From positions 14,787,395 to 14,851,394 of the forward strand of contig OX336345.1 in assembly GCA_946902875.1 (NCBI GenBank): DNA of 64,000 nt, read 5' to 3'. This stretch comes from Nematopogon swammerdamellus. Its lineage: Eukaryota; Arthropoda; Insecta; Lepidoptera; Adelidae. The stretch's first letter is position 1. Each line of letters starts with the position of its first letter. Below, one piece after another: positions 21,803 to 34,009 of the stretch. The notes beneath the pieces were generated by a model that worked only from the letters and a program-made list of their open reading frames with translations, was not told the DNA's origin and made no database searches. The position numbers were made by a program, and so were the translations under genes.

Positions 21803-22564
21803 CCGAGATAGCATGAAAGCGGCCGCCATCATATCTTTATGTATACATACACCGCCCGACAGACCGCCGCGCCGTGCAGGCAGAAACGCCTTTCCTAAGC
21901 AATCCGTAACACAATAAATAATTTGTTCAATCGCTTGTATTAATTATCATTGCTTTATGTTCCTTTAATTGGCATGTTAAAAGTAACATACGTTATTTAT
22001 TATTGATTTTAATATATACTTTTACCATTCGTAGTAACATTTTACAAGTTTCTTTCAAAATTTGGCACCTTACCTGAACCAACAACCAACCTTTGATGTC
22101 GGTCCGCGGGACCGGTCGCATTATCGTAATACCAATTTTGTCCGTCGCAGTCGCAACATCAACACCAGTCGCAACATCAGCACCATTATCGTAATAAGGG
22201 TGCCGTTGCACGGACTGGTTGCATTCCAAAATCGCATAAAAAAAACAGTCGCCGAACTGTCAGATTTGAGCTACGGACCGGTCCGGCGGACCGGTTGCAT
22301 TTTCGTAATAAGGGTGCCGGCATCCAAGCCAATAGCTATTGAAAAAAAAATCTGGTAGCTGGGCTGTCACTGTCACTTGTTGCGGCCAGGCCCTCACTTT
22401 TCAAGTTCTTTGGAACACGAAATGAAAGTGAAAGTCGTCGACTCTTGTTATGTTTCAAGAAACAATTTGATTCCTTGTTCGTAATAAATCATTTTAAATG
22501 CGTCATATTTTATTTAGACAGTTGCAGCCATAAGATTTCCAACTTATTACGCTTTTCTATCACG

Positions 22565-25500
22565 ATGCTGGCACGTCTTCGGTTCGCTGGTCATCAACCG
22601 TCTGTTCTAACGTCGTTCCTCACCAGCACCAACTCCAGATGGCTTCAAGGGGATGCCACTCAAGTAACATTAGATAAATATATCTATTCTATTAAACCTT
22701 AATGTTAGGGTTGCGTATAGATCTATTCTATTAAACCTTAATTTTAGGGTTGCGTATAGGTACGGATACTTGCAAAACCTACGCCGTCTGTCCGAGGCAT
22801 AGAAATAACCTACGAGGGCTGTATATTTTGAACTGTAATTGGTAACCGGTTGAAATTTTCACCGTGTTATGGTATATATCTTAACAAATATTATATAAAT
22901 CAAATACAAAAAAATTAAGGGGGTCCCCATGCAAGAAACATGTTTTTTTCAAAATTATTTGTTAATTTTTCCTCTTTCGTAAAAACGTGTTCATTGTAAT
23001 TTTATAGTAGAGCTAGCGGACTCGGGGGCGGCGAAGTTTCTCAGGTAGCCTGCCTCGCTGTAAACGTGAAACTGAGTTTATTTCAGAGGAAGATCATCGT
23101 TTGAAGTACGAGGAGTTTTGTTGACCTTTCTTGAATTGTCCAAAAGAGGCCATTCTCAAATGTAATAATTTCGGTTCCTAAAAATCTTGCTTTATCATCA
23201 GACGTCATTCGATCTCTGTTCATGACTATTTCAGCTTTGGGCTTTAAATTAGAGTGGTGCAAAGGTTTTTATTCAGAGTTCCATAAGTTGACATGGTCAA
23301 CTTAAAGTGGATGTTTCGATTCAACGACCATTTTATTTTAAAATTTATACAGCGATATTTCCAAGGAAGTGAGCGGGGCCAACTTATAGAGTCAAGCTTG
23401 TTTATTCTTGACTTGGATGCGTTGGTTCTTCAACCAAAATTAAGTGAACTGGTCGTCAGGTGCGGAATGCTGTGACCCCTGAGCTTGCAGAACCTCTGTT
23501 CGACAAGTTCTCTCGCAGACACAACTACCTCCGCATCTCGCTCACGGAGAAATGCAATTTGCGATGTGAGTAATCATTTTAATTTTAATGAAATCTACCT
23601 TTGTTGATTACAAGTGCTATATACACCTACTTTGTGATAACTTGATGTGTTTAGAATAGAATATGGTATAAATTCTTTGATGTACACCAGGGGTCGGCAA
23701 CGTTTTACTATAGGAGGGCCATAATTGTTACCAGAGGATCAGTGCGGGCCGCATCGCATCTTCATAAGTACATACAATTTTAAAATAAAATAAAAATATT
23801 TAAAAAAATATAAAAACCGCCTTCAAAAATGTATGAAATAAAAAAAAATCAAACCCTAGAGTTGAAGGCGGTGATAAGGAATGCTACACAAATCACAAAG
23901 GATATTATCCACTCATGTTTTCTTTCATGCATCATTTTTGCTTGCTTTAGCACCGCCTTCAAAGGGTTAGATTTTTTTTTATTTCATACATTTTTGAAGG
24001 CGGTTTTTATATTTTTTTAAATAGTTTTTTATTTCACAGCTTTTTTTGTAATTTTTTACTATTAATGATTCCGCCGCGCTTTCCAATCCGATCTTGACCA
24101 AATTGAAATGGGACTACACGGGAAGCACCACCTTTCAAATAAAAAAAAGAATCATCAAAATCGGTTCACCCAGTCGAAAGTTCTGAGGTAACAAACATAA
24201 ACAAAATAAATAAATAAAATACAGTCGAATTGAGAACCTCCTCCTTTTTTTTAAGTCGGTTAATAAAACGCATTGGTGCATTTTTAATCATTTTTATTTG
24301 AGTTCACATTATATATTTCAATGAAATATTACTATAAAAAACTGTCAAAATCTTAATATGCGATTTTTGCGGCTGCATTTCACTTGCAAGTTTTGGAATA
24401 TCTGCTTGCATCTTAGACGTAGAAACGCGCAGTATCGCATCTAAATGTGCATCAGTTAATCGGGAACAATGCTTATTTTTTGTAAGCCAACGCGTTCGTG
24501 AATGTCACAGATTTCAGTTTAGAGGCGAAATAAAAAAAAAAATTTTAATCTTAATTTAAGTTTAGGGCTTTAGCCGTATTCGGATATGTCAGCACCATGG
24601 TGACTCTTAAAATAATGATCCGAATGATAAGACCTTTATGTACAAAAAAATTTTTACAAAAGAGTTTTTCCCAGTGGTCAGACTGGTGGTCAGACTAGTC
24701 TGGCCAACGGGAATTTTTTCCTTGTTGGTTAGATTCGCGGGCCGCAAGGAAAACGCTCGCGGGCCGCATGCGGCCCGCGGGCCGCGGGTTGCCGACCGCT
24801 GATTTACACCATTAATAGAAACATACAACCTGTACTGGCAGATGATGAATACATCCAGGCCAAAGAAACTTATCGCTAGGGGTTATTTCTTCCAGTCATC
24901 CTTTACCAGTCTTTAGATGTAAAACAAAATGGCAAGCAAAGAATTGTAGCGCATGCTAGGATATCTCAGTTTTCAAAGGCGAATGAATGAACTTTTACGA
25001 TTCATGATAGATTTTACACTTTGTATATAAATCAACGAATAATAACCAATATTTGACCTGAGATATTATATTCAATGTGCTTTAATACTTGTAAAACTTA
25101 TAACACTCATATCATTTTAACAACTTCACATTTTTTGTATATTTTTATCGCTTGTTATCTTGTTATTGTTATTGTTATTAATATCACATTGACTGGCATA
25201 CAAACGAAATATTATATATTTCACTCAATGCTCTGACTTTACATCATAGATCTACGTATGTAATATGCAGGGCTGCCAGATGACTTGTCGCTCAAGTCGG
25301 CGATTCATGGTGGGGACTGGTGAGGTAACCCAAAGTAGCCAAATAGAAAAAATAACCCGAAGTGTGATTCGGGAGGGGATAAGTACATGAAAAAGGCAAA
25401 TCTCAAAATGTAGGTATCTAAAAACTAAGCCCATCATATTATGTTCATGTGTATAGAAAAATATGTATGGTATGGTACTCATGAAACATAGACAAATCCA

Positions 25501-28500
25501 CCATTTCAAATTGTTTGTTTCCAAGTTAGCCTAATTGGCGACATATCACCCAATCTGCAGACCCTGGTGATGGGTAAGATTCAGCTGTATCAGTGTTCAA
25601 AGTAAATTTTATTTATTGTAAGGCTGAATTCTTGCAGTTTTTTTTTACATAGATAACAGTTTTTACAATATGTACAATTGAGAACTTGTTACTCAGCTAG
25701 TGAGGACTTGTACTGAGGACTAGGACTGAGCCTGACCTAGTGAGAGCTCGACTTAGTGAGAACTTGACATAAGTAATGAGGACTTGACCTTGTGAGAAAT
25801 TAAGAAATTTCTCATTAAGGCCCTATTCCGCCGATGGAGTGCGAATGCGAACAATGAACGTTTTGGCTTATATTATGTGCCAAATACTCATATTTTTCAA
25901 TCGGTTTTTTTTTCTTTTCAATAAAAATATATGAATTATAACATGCTTAGTGATTTATTTCTTATAACATGTAACTTTTGCCAAAAAAAAAAACACAAGA
26001 GGACCATAAATTACGTTTTTTAGAAGAAATTGTTAAGTAAATCAAGACACCTATACAGAAAATATTCTGGAGAAGCCCAAGAAAAAGATGAGAACGAGAG
26101 TTTATCCTAATTGTTTTTTTGTTTTTGTATAGGTTGACCCTGGAAAAAGCTGCTAAAAACACCATGTTACCAAATGTTTACGACAAGGTGGGGTTTGAAG
26201 GGGGTTTGTTAAGTAAATAAGCCACATTTTGAGTACAATTTTTTTTATAAAGTTCTCTTTATTCTTGGCTTTCGTGATCAATTTTTATATTTTTTCTGAG
26301 TGGCCTGGTTTCTCTAAAATAAATTTTTGAAAATTTCAAAAATCTTGTTTTCTCCTAAAATTTGCATATCGCAGCCTTAAGTGAATGCTTGACCTAATGA
26401 TACATTGACGTAATGAAAATTTGAGCTTCTATAAATTTAACTAATGCATACTCCTTGGAATGTGAACTCGAATGCGATATGCATACTCCATGGAACTCCT
26501 GGAATGTGTGTCCAGGTCAGTACTGCATGCCAGCAGAGGGAGTACCGTTATCCCGGCGTGAAGCAATCCTCACATCAGATGAGGTGTTGAGGCTGGCGAA
26601 TCTGTTTGCGGAGCTGGGAGTAGACAAGATTCGCCTGACTGGGGGTGAACCGACTGTGCGTCGTGATCTCGTCTCACTGCTCCGTGAGTAAAAATGTTTT
26701 TTTTTTGGAAACAGACACGGTTGGCTACATCACCTACAACATCCGTGTTGTCAGCACATAACACCTTGGTGAACTAGGTACCATGTCAGTGCTTCTCTTT
26801 CGTCGTGCCGGCTATACTGAACTAAACGGAAAACACAAACCATTTACATAGCCGTTTCGACTGACCTATCATTCAGTGCGGTGGTACCAACCCGAGACTG
26901 AAGGGAAGGACAGCTTTATGTGGTGCCCAGGTTTTTTTTTATGGATACGCGAGACACTTGGCGCTGTCAGCATGGATTGTTGAGCCAATGATGTATCCTT
27001 ATGATCACGAATGACAGTCGACCAATCGCACCACTGGGCTACCGAGACTGACAAACACACGGATGTGACTCTCCAGTGAATCGTATGACTTCGAAGGTGC
27101 GAAAGATCATTTCCAGCCTTTAGTAAACAATTATATTTTAATGCGCAAATTGTTTTGGTTCGTAAAGATGCTTTGTTACGTGCTGCTCTGCTGAACTTGT
27201 TGGTGGGACAACGAATCAAGTGCGTAGGCAAGAAGCAACGGTTCTGTATCGCTGAAGGTCGGGGGTTTGGAGGATGATTGGATAAGCGTATGTCCACCAG
27301 TGGACGCATAAGCTCTGCCTGCCCAACAGTTGAAATTTGTGCAGTAATCCCTGTAATTGCTTTTACCCATGGCTCTCTTGTGTGAAAATAAGTTTTAAAA
27401 AAAATTTGCCATCATACCTACTAAGTTTAACTGATGTACGGGTATGAAACGTGAACTCTGACGGTTGCTGTTGTCCAGAGGTTGATACTTGCGCACAATG
27501 GAGTGAGCCATATTTGGAATATCACTACATCACTGTACCAATGTAGTCGATATTATATATTGGGTGGCTGATTTCTCAATTTGCAGTGCGCTGGGCACGT
27601 CAACCGAAGGGACGACGACCGTTGGAGTAACCATATCCTACACTGGCGGCCGTGGACAGGATAACCGTGGGTGGGAAGTCATGCGCCAGGTGGGACGATG
27701 GTATCAAAGCAGGCAGCAGTGGTTCCGTACCGCTGAAGGCCAGGAGGACTAGAGGAAAATTGGAGAGGCGTATGCCCAGCAGTGCACGCCTACATGCTTA
27801 CTGACGATAAATCCGTATTACAGTGATACGGTGGGTGACAGACATTGTCTGAATGTAGGATAAGAATAGAAATTAAACACAGAATTATGTTTTCAGAGAA
27901 GCTGAAGGAAGTGCCGGGTATAAAGTTGGTTGCCATGACAACCAATGGCTTGACACTGACAAGGCAGTTGGTAGCACTGCAGCGCGCCGGTCTGGACGTA
28001 CTAAATATATCACTGGACACATTGAAGCCACCACGCTATGAAAAAATGGCACGTCGGAAGGTTGGTACTTATAAGCTTTAATAATAAAGTGTGTTGTCAG
28101 GTTAGCTAGTAAAAGGTAATTGATAAATCAAGTTAGTAAAGAGAAAGCGCTATACCACCAACCACCACACTATCTCTAGGGATCATATTTGGATCATGGG
28201 TGATTCAGGGCCTTTACAGTAGTTGGCCACTATAATAACTAGAACTCAGAATAAACTTTTGAAAATAGTATAGATTTTTCATATCAAAGAACCTATCAGG
28301 TGAACCTAGGCCAGTAAATCATACCATTTTCCTTTTTTTCAGGGATTTGAGCGTGTCATAGCCGGCATTGACCTGGCAATACAACTAAACTACCGCCCCA
28401 AAGTTAACTGTGTCGTTATGAAGGGTAAGAACACTTTTCTTTTGATACTTATTAAAAAGGGAATGTTTTAAAGTGAGATAATCCATCAATTATTATTCCA

Positions 28501-31500
28501 GGACATTTATTCGTTTATTTGTTTCAGATTTCAACTTGGATGAAGTTTGCGATTTTGTAGAGTTTACAAAGGACCATCCAGTGGATGTGCGGTTGGTTGA
28601 AATTTCATTAAATATTACTTTTAACCCGAACAGTTGAACACTGCCACTAGAATATAATAAATGTGAACCGTGAAATGTCAGATGCCAGAAAAGCATTTTT
28701 CCTAATATTTCTGTCATGTTTCGAATGTTATTTACATGATTTTTTTTATGGAAACTGACACGGTTGGCTACATCACCTACAACATCTGTTATGATTTCAG
28801 CCCATAATACGTTGGTGAACTATGTGCCTTCGGTGAAGGTTAGGTGAAGCCAAAATGAAGGCTGAAGGAGCTTCCGTCACATCTATCTATTTGTATAGTC
28901 AAATATTCATGCAATATTGTGATAATTTATATAAATGAAGCCAATTTTTTTTTAATGTCTGCCAAAATCAGGTAGTAACCACCGCCATCACCGCCAACCA
29001 TCGGACAGTAAACAGCAAATCACTTTCATCAATCTACACAAGTAATTTGCTGAACAATTCAAAAGAGTAATTGTACTCTTTTGAATTGTTCAGCACTTGC
29101 AAATTGGACTTGTTTTAGGTTCATAGAATTCATGCCATTCACAGGCAACAAGTGGGACGATGGGAATCTAGTGAGCTACAAACAGATGCTGGACACCATC
29201 CGTGCGAGATGGCCCGACTTCACACCGCTGGAAAACCAACCTAATGATACTTCCAAAGTAAGTGCCATTTGATGACATTGTAATGGGTGTAATAAATTTA
29301 CTGTAATGGCTAAATAATTTTAAAATAATTGAGATGGTTTCTTTGATAGAATATCTGATATCTAAGTGCAGTTGCACAGTCACGCTGACCGCCAGTGCGG
29401 GCGGCAAGCGCGCTGATGACCCGTGCTAAACTGTGAAACGAGTTTATTATCGTTTGTCGCCTCAGTCGCGATGAAAGTTCTCCTAATATTCCCGGCGAGA
29501 CTGTGTAACGCACACTAGACACAGGGACTCTTGTCAGCGTGCGGTTGAGAAGTGTCAACCAACCGCGCTCTAATTGCTGTCTGCGCGGGCCGTACAGGTC
29601 GGTTAACGAAAGCTGGCGCGTACACAGTACTCACTCCAATGCAATTGTGCAAGTGCGAGTGAGACAGATTGGATTTTCGTGATGCGTATGCGGGTATGCC
29701 CCGATCTGTCTCACTCGCACTTGCACAATTGCATTGGTGTGAGTACTGTGTACGCGCCAGCTTTGGTTAACCGACCTGTAAGCGTGATTAGGTTTCATTA
29801 TATAACTGGTACAAGACACCAATAGTTTCGTGCCGGCATAAGCGCAACTGTGCAACCACTGTAATATAATAAATAATAGATAGTAAGTGAATAAAAGTTT
29901 TTTTTTTTGTAGAAAGCGCGACATGTGGCATCGTTTCACTTACGAGTAGGTGACTTACGATGCCCATGGACATTCTGTGATGCACGGGGATTGCGAATGC
30001 CATGCCGGCCTGACAGGAGCCTTTTCACGCCCCTTTTGAAAAACTCCAAGCTGTACTTGGGAGGAAATAGATAAGCAGGGAGTGCGTTCCACATTTTCCC
30101 GGTTCTGTGAATAAAAGACCTCCAGAACCGGTTGGTGGCGCATCCTCGGTAGGTCGATTGTGTAGGGGTGCATCCCCTGCCCAGTACGCGTAGTGTGGAG
30201 GTGGAATGGGGATGACGGAATCGCGTTAAACAGCTCCTCCGAATACTCCCCGTGAAATAGACGATGGAACACACTTAGGGAGCCGACGTCCCTACGGAGT
30301 TGCAGCGGTTCTAAGTCGCGGGACACCACAGGGTCATCCACAAGTCGCACGGCACGACGCTGGATATAGTCCAGCGGCGCAAGCTGATATTTAGTTGAGC
30401 CGTCCCACAGGTGCGAGCAGTACTCCAAGCAAGACCTAACCTAACTTTTGTTTCATATATTTCAGTGGTGAAAATTGTCTTACTTTAGTGCACAGCTGTT
30501 GGTATGAACGTACTTTCCTGTTTCAAAGTTTGTTTTTTATATGTAATCTATTACGGGTGGCTGAGTCAGAGGGGCCAGAGCACATGCTCCGATCAGCCAA
30601 TATCACCTCCCAGATGGTAGGTGCCAAACCGGAGACTTCCCTTTCGATTGCTGGCTACACTGGACCAGAGGAGAACACAGCCGAGGTTGCCATGTGGCCA
30701 ACTTTCATCCAATACGGTGGTACCAGCCCAGTCGTCTACAATTTGAGCCTACCACCTAGTAAGGGGCAAGGGAAGGGACCTACAGTTTTACACCGGTCAA
30801 GCAACGGGTGTAGGTAGACACATACATTTTTCTGTGGGAAAAAACTCATTGGTACACGCTGACCTGATTCGAACCGAAACTTGCACGAGCCACCCCTCCG
30901 TCATCAGTCGTCACTTTTCGTCCACTAATGACGTAATTTATGCATGCCGCCTTTAATGTTTAAATTTAGCGGCAATGAGGCCCTAAATATAGCTACAAAT
31001 TGATAAACACTAAAATAGTTGGTTACATACCATACAGGCATGGAAGGTGCCGGGGTACGCTGGCCAGGTTGGGTTCATCAGCTCCATGACGGAGCATTTC
31101 TGTGCATCCTGCAACCGCATGCGGATCACTGCCGATGGCAACCTCAAGGTTTGTTCACTAATACAGTTTTATCTAGCTGTACTCTCGAGTGGAATGGAAA
31201 TATAATCAATATTCTAATCTGGTTGGTGCTGTGGTGATAGCAAATAAGAATCTGCCATTATTTGGTAATTTTGCTTTCATGCATGTTCAGAACCCTGTAA
31301 TAGAGAGGATGTCAGAAATATAGTTATGCAAATCCACCGGGGACGGGCTCTTAATGCCACCACTGATTGCGGGTAGAAACAAAGATATGGACCTGTCAGC
31401 AAGAGCCGATATCACTACAGACAGACTGCTGTACATTACTTAATCATACTAAAGTAATAATTATAATATAAAAACGAAAAACTTGCAACTTCTTTCTCTC

Positions 31501-33953
31501 GTCTCAGCCGAGACACCAGTCAAGCATGAAAGTATTTCATGCGCCAATGGTTCCGTAAATTCTCAACATCTCAGAAAATATAAAAAATACTTTCTCTATA
31601 ATTTTCCTGAGTATTGTTACATTGAAAATGTTGTGTCGCATGTCACAGATGTTATGTTAGATATTATCTTACTGCATAACCAATTGAAATTTTCTAAAAA
31701 TAACTTTTTAGAAGGGGCTGTGACATACAGACAGGCGGACAGTGAATTCTCACAGAATCCACTTTTTTAACATTTTGGTACGAAACGCGAAACAGCAATT
31801 CCATGTCTTTGAGGTGTCCTGTAGCAGTGAAAATAAGTTTAATACTGCTAACTGCATTTCATTTGAACAGTGTTTAACTCTGCTTAGGCAAATAGCTGAT
31901 AACTACAAAGCCGCATAGATAACTGAAAGTACTTACTTCATATCAGGATTTACCTTTGGTTGGCCTTGACTCGATCAAATTATTCAACCGTATGTATCGA
32001 CTCATGTGTATGTGAGACATTCATTCATAACACCTGTTTAAATATTCTAGGTTTGTCTGTTTGGTGCGAGCGAGGTTTCTCTCAGAGACGCCTTACGCTC
32101 GGGTGCTGACAAGGAAGAGATAGTGGACCTCATACGGACAGCTCTGTCTCGGAAGAAGAAACAGCATGCAGGTATGATCGTGCCTATTATAATGTGGGCT
32201 ATGTTTATTTTTAAGATGCTCTGTGCTTGTCGCTAACCAACATTCCCGGTGTACATTGTTGTACAAGAGCTGCAATAACAAATTGTGACGTCTCAATTTG
32301 AACTTAGAAGAGGCAGCCGTGGAGATAACTTCGCACCGGTAAAGATGGCTAGTGAATATTGTATCTTGAAGCTCTGCCCAATTTTCTTGTGTATATACTG
32401 ACATAATTTTTTTATAAAATTTTTGAAAAGTCTTTGGTGATGGTAAGTGGTGGTGATGATTAAAAATAGTATCTGTTTTGTTGTTATTGTGAGAAAATGC
32501 GCTAGAAACTCATAAATTAACAGTAGTTTTTGCATACATAGATATTTGGAGATACCAAATGTAAGTTTTGTATTTCTATTTTCTATGGTTTACTCTACCC
32601 AAACCTAACTTGACTTTGGAGTTTTAATAAAATCGTTATAAGAAGCTCTCAACAGATACTAACTAGTACTTTAGCTAACTTACAGATATATCTGCACGCG
32701 TAGAAATAATCTTCTTTATAGTGAATCAGTAAGGAACGGTGGTGGCATTGCGTTTTATACATCTGCTCGCCTACATGTGGTCGTCAAACCAATTAAGTAA
32801 ATTGATGTGTTTCTAGGCATGCTGAATCTTTCTCGCATGGAGAATCGACCGATGATTCTAATAGGTGGATAGAGAGGGCTCTGTAGAACTAAAAAGTACG
32901 TAAAATTGGGGTTTGTAATATTGTGCATGTTGACCATCGTGACGTTGACATATGTAATTAATTAGCCATCTACAACTCTATAAGAATGTGTGACCAGTGT
33001 GCATGCATATTCAAAGTGACATTTTTGTATTAATAAATAGATGCAGGTCCAAAGTTCAAATTCTCATCTTACCATTCTCTCACTCTGTGCACTTTGGACC
33101 AACATTTATGTAAGTTATGTATGCTTGTATTATGTAAGTCGTACTGTAATAAACCTTGTGCATATGTACTAAATCTCTTATATTCAACCAGTCTCAATCG
33201 TCAATCTAAAGGTGGTATTTACCTCAAATGATGACTTAAAAGAAAAATATAAGAAGATAAAACTAAATCAGGATTGTATTTTGATTGGGATGTTACAATA
33301 TTTTTATATTTACAGAAACTAAGAAGATTAAGATGAAGAGTGCACTCCGGATTCAAACATACACGAGGGGATGGAGTCCTGCGTTCCTCACGAGCGCTCT
33401 CAGTCGCCCTCACGTTCGCCTCTACAGCTCAGCGTTCTCTCACCTGGACGGGAAAGGACGCGCGCGTATGGTTGACGTTGGACATAAGGAAGTGACAGAG
33501 CGTAAGGCCATTGCCACGGCGACTGTACGTCTCGGTTCGCACATTTGCAAGCTTATCAGCGATGGTCGCGTACAGAAGGGAAATGTTTTAAGCGTAGCGC
33601 AACTCGCTGGAATAATGGCCGCCAAACGAACGTCCGACTTGATTCCCCTCTGTCACAACATTGCATTGGACTCTGTCAATGTGACACTGATTTTAGGCGA
33701 AAGCGACGTAGAGGTGCGTTGCGAAGCGCACTGCCAGGGACGCACAGGAGTGGAGATGGAAGCTTTAACTGGTGCGACTATCGCTGCCCTCACTGTCTAT
33801 GACATGTGTAAGTCCGTGTCGAAGACCATTCGCATCACGGACATACAGCTGGTTCAGAAGAAGGGAGGCAAGAGCGATTTCAATCTCAAGTACAATACGG
33901 ATCCTATCGCTCCGGGCGAAACATACGCACCTGTCAACTTCATGTACCTTTGA
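22565..33953 (+). CDS. Mocs1: Molybdenum cofactor biosynthesis protein 1 (MOCS1A-MOCS1B)
   Basis: Catalyses GTP to cyclic pyranopterin monophosphate, step one of Moco synthesis, in mitochondria. Exons: 22565-22663, 23460-23565, 26516-26683, 27897-28060, 28343-28424, 28528-28591, 29119-29257, 31038-31148, 32051-32171, 32817-32872 (alternative), 33316-33953. All phases match. Exon 1 ([15 protein letters not shown]) is Arg-rich and non-acidic, fitting a mitochondrial presequence. The radical-SAM cluster motif CNLRCQYC spans the exon 2/3 junction, followed by RLTGGEP. The C-terminal cluster site is [18 protein letters not shown] then VCLFG. MOCS1A alone is 369 aa. The fusion is 579 aa using the internal donor, or 563 aa if exon 10 is skipped. 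Introns hold hAT, SINE, LINE and foldback elements. Exon 1 placement rests on phase and leader character and is the least certain part. Confidence 0.93.
23688..24801. mobile_element. hAT element with 8-bp duplication, in MOCS1 intron 2
   Basis: The left end is CAGGGGTCGGCAACG and the right end, inverted, is CAGCGGTCGGCAACC. Flanks ATGTACAC (23680-23687) and ATTTACAC (24802-24809) match at 7 of 8. Subterminal GGGCCGCA/CGGCCCGCGG blocks are typical of this hAT group. It contains a nested foldback (23797-24022) and a LINE tail near 24030-24265 but no transposase ORF. Confidence 0.75.
23797..24022. repeat. Nested foldback element inside the hAT copy
   Basis: The arms read TATTTAAAAAAATATAAAAA then CCGCCTTCAAAAATGTATG, and the inverse on the right, with long A/T runs. 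They continue to GTTGAAGGCGGTG versus CACCGCCTTCAA around a spacer of about 70 bp. Near-perfect symmetry implies a young foldback MITE. Confidence 0.8.
25819..26376 (-). mobile_element. TTAA-flanked non-autonomous element, copy 2
   Basis: Reverse-oriented copy of 11826-12413, bounded by TTAA at 25815-25818 and 26377-26380. It shares the AACATGGTGTTTTTAGCAGC-type and TTTGAAGGGGGTTTGTTAAG blocks. It lies in MOCS1 intron 2, about 140 bp before exon 3. Confidence 0.65.
26697..27050 (-). mobile_element. SINE, minus orientation, with tRNA-like head
   Basis: It runs from a T-run plus GGAAACAGACACGGTTGGCT (tail) at its left to a head near 27010-27050. On the minus strand the head reads GTCTCGGTAGCCCAGTGGTG. 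It lies immediately after MOCS1 exon 3. Confidence 0.75.
27190..27795 (+). mobile_element. Two RTE-like LINE 3' remnants
   Basis: Segments 27190-27305 and 27590-27795 both carry the GCAGTGGTTCCGTACC-type, CTGAAGG and GGAGAGGCGTATGCCCAGC-type words of the tail at 3860-4075. They are degenerate, with stops, in MOCS1 intron 3. Confidence 0.55.
28745..28865 (-). mobile_element. SINE tail fragment, minus orientation
   Basis: GGAAACTGACACGGTTGGCT, CATCACCTACAACATC and CCCATAATACGTTGGTGAAC match the tail of the SINE family. In MOCS1 intron 6. Confidence 0.7.
29049..29094. repeat. Perfect 21-bp stem hairpin before MOCS1 exon 7
   Basis: GCTGAACAATTCAAAAGAGT and its exact inverse are separated by a 4-nt loop ATTG. 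The stem ends 24 nt before the exon starting at 29119, within the branch-point region. Confidence 0.9.
29596..29778. repeat. Near-perfect 76-bp inverted repeat, 31-nt loop
   Basis: The left arm starts ACAGGTCGGTTAACGAAAGC and ends GCGAGTGAGACAGAT. The right arm is its inverse with about two mismatches. No ORF. It is a foldback MITE or a hairpin-RNA precursor candidate in MOCS1 intron 7. Confidence 0.85.
29955..30428 (-). pseudogene. C-terminal end of a LINE reverse transcriptase ORF
   Basis: The minus frame reads [20 protein letters not shown], then [12 protein letters not shown] and [17 protein letters not shown]. This matches the conserved thumb and C-terminal region of jockey/CR1-like LINEs. 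The frame shifts near 30100, after which the [18 protein letters not shown] block is in another frame. It lies in MOCS1 intron 7, antisense. Confidence 0.75.
30556..30850 (-). mobile_element. SINE-related fragment
   Basis: It carries TACGGTGGTACCAGCCC, CCTACCACCTAGTAAGG and GGAAGGGACCTACAGTTTTA words shared with 14170-14260. A 109-codon open stretch here is incidental. Confidence 0.55.
32817..32872 (+). promoter_or_regulatory. Mocs1: MOCS1A terminal exon with internal alternative donor
   Basis: After a CTAG acceptor the exon encodes [18 protein letters not shown] and TAG (32870-32872). The terminal Gly-Gly is the functional C-terminus of MOCS1A, required for activity in the human protein. 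The first Gly codon is GGT followed by GGA. A donor G|GTGGAT at 32865 removes both Gly codons and the stop. Joining to 33316 then makes GAA (Glu), giving MILI-E and continuing in frame into MOCS1B. The donor deviates from GTAAGT, which fits regulated use. Which form dominates cannot be seen from DNA. Confidence 0.85.
33316..33953 (+). CDS. Mocs1: MOCS1B (MoaC-like) exon of MOCS1
   Basis: Begins after TTTACAG; the first two bases complete a Glu codon from either upstream exon. A roughly 50-residue basic/Ser-rich linker ([20 protein letters not shown]) precedes the MoaC domain. The conserved motifs are [35 protein letters not shown] and, after [19 protein letters not shown]. These include the substrate-site His and Lys/Asp residues of cyclic pyranopterin monophosphate synthase. 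It ends [13 protein letters not shown]. An AATAAA follows at 33987. A stand-alone MOCS1B from its own start is possible but not supported. Confidence 0.93.
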
Positions 33954-33986
33954 ATCTCGAAAACAATATCAAAATTACCAAATATT

Positions 33987-33992
33987 AATAAA
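33987..33992 (+). terminator. MOCS1 poly(A) signal
   Basis: AATAAA starts 34 nt after the MOCS1 stop codon. Confidence 0.6.
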
Positions 33993-34009
33993 ACAGTGTG
34001 AAAAAGACT

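Noticed and set aside
21563..21832. ORFs spanning the N run
   Set aside because: Artefacts of untranslated N bases.
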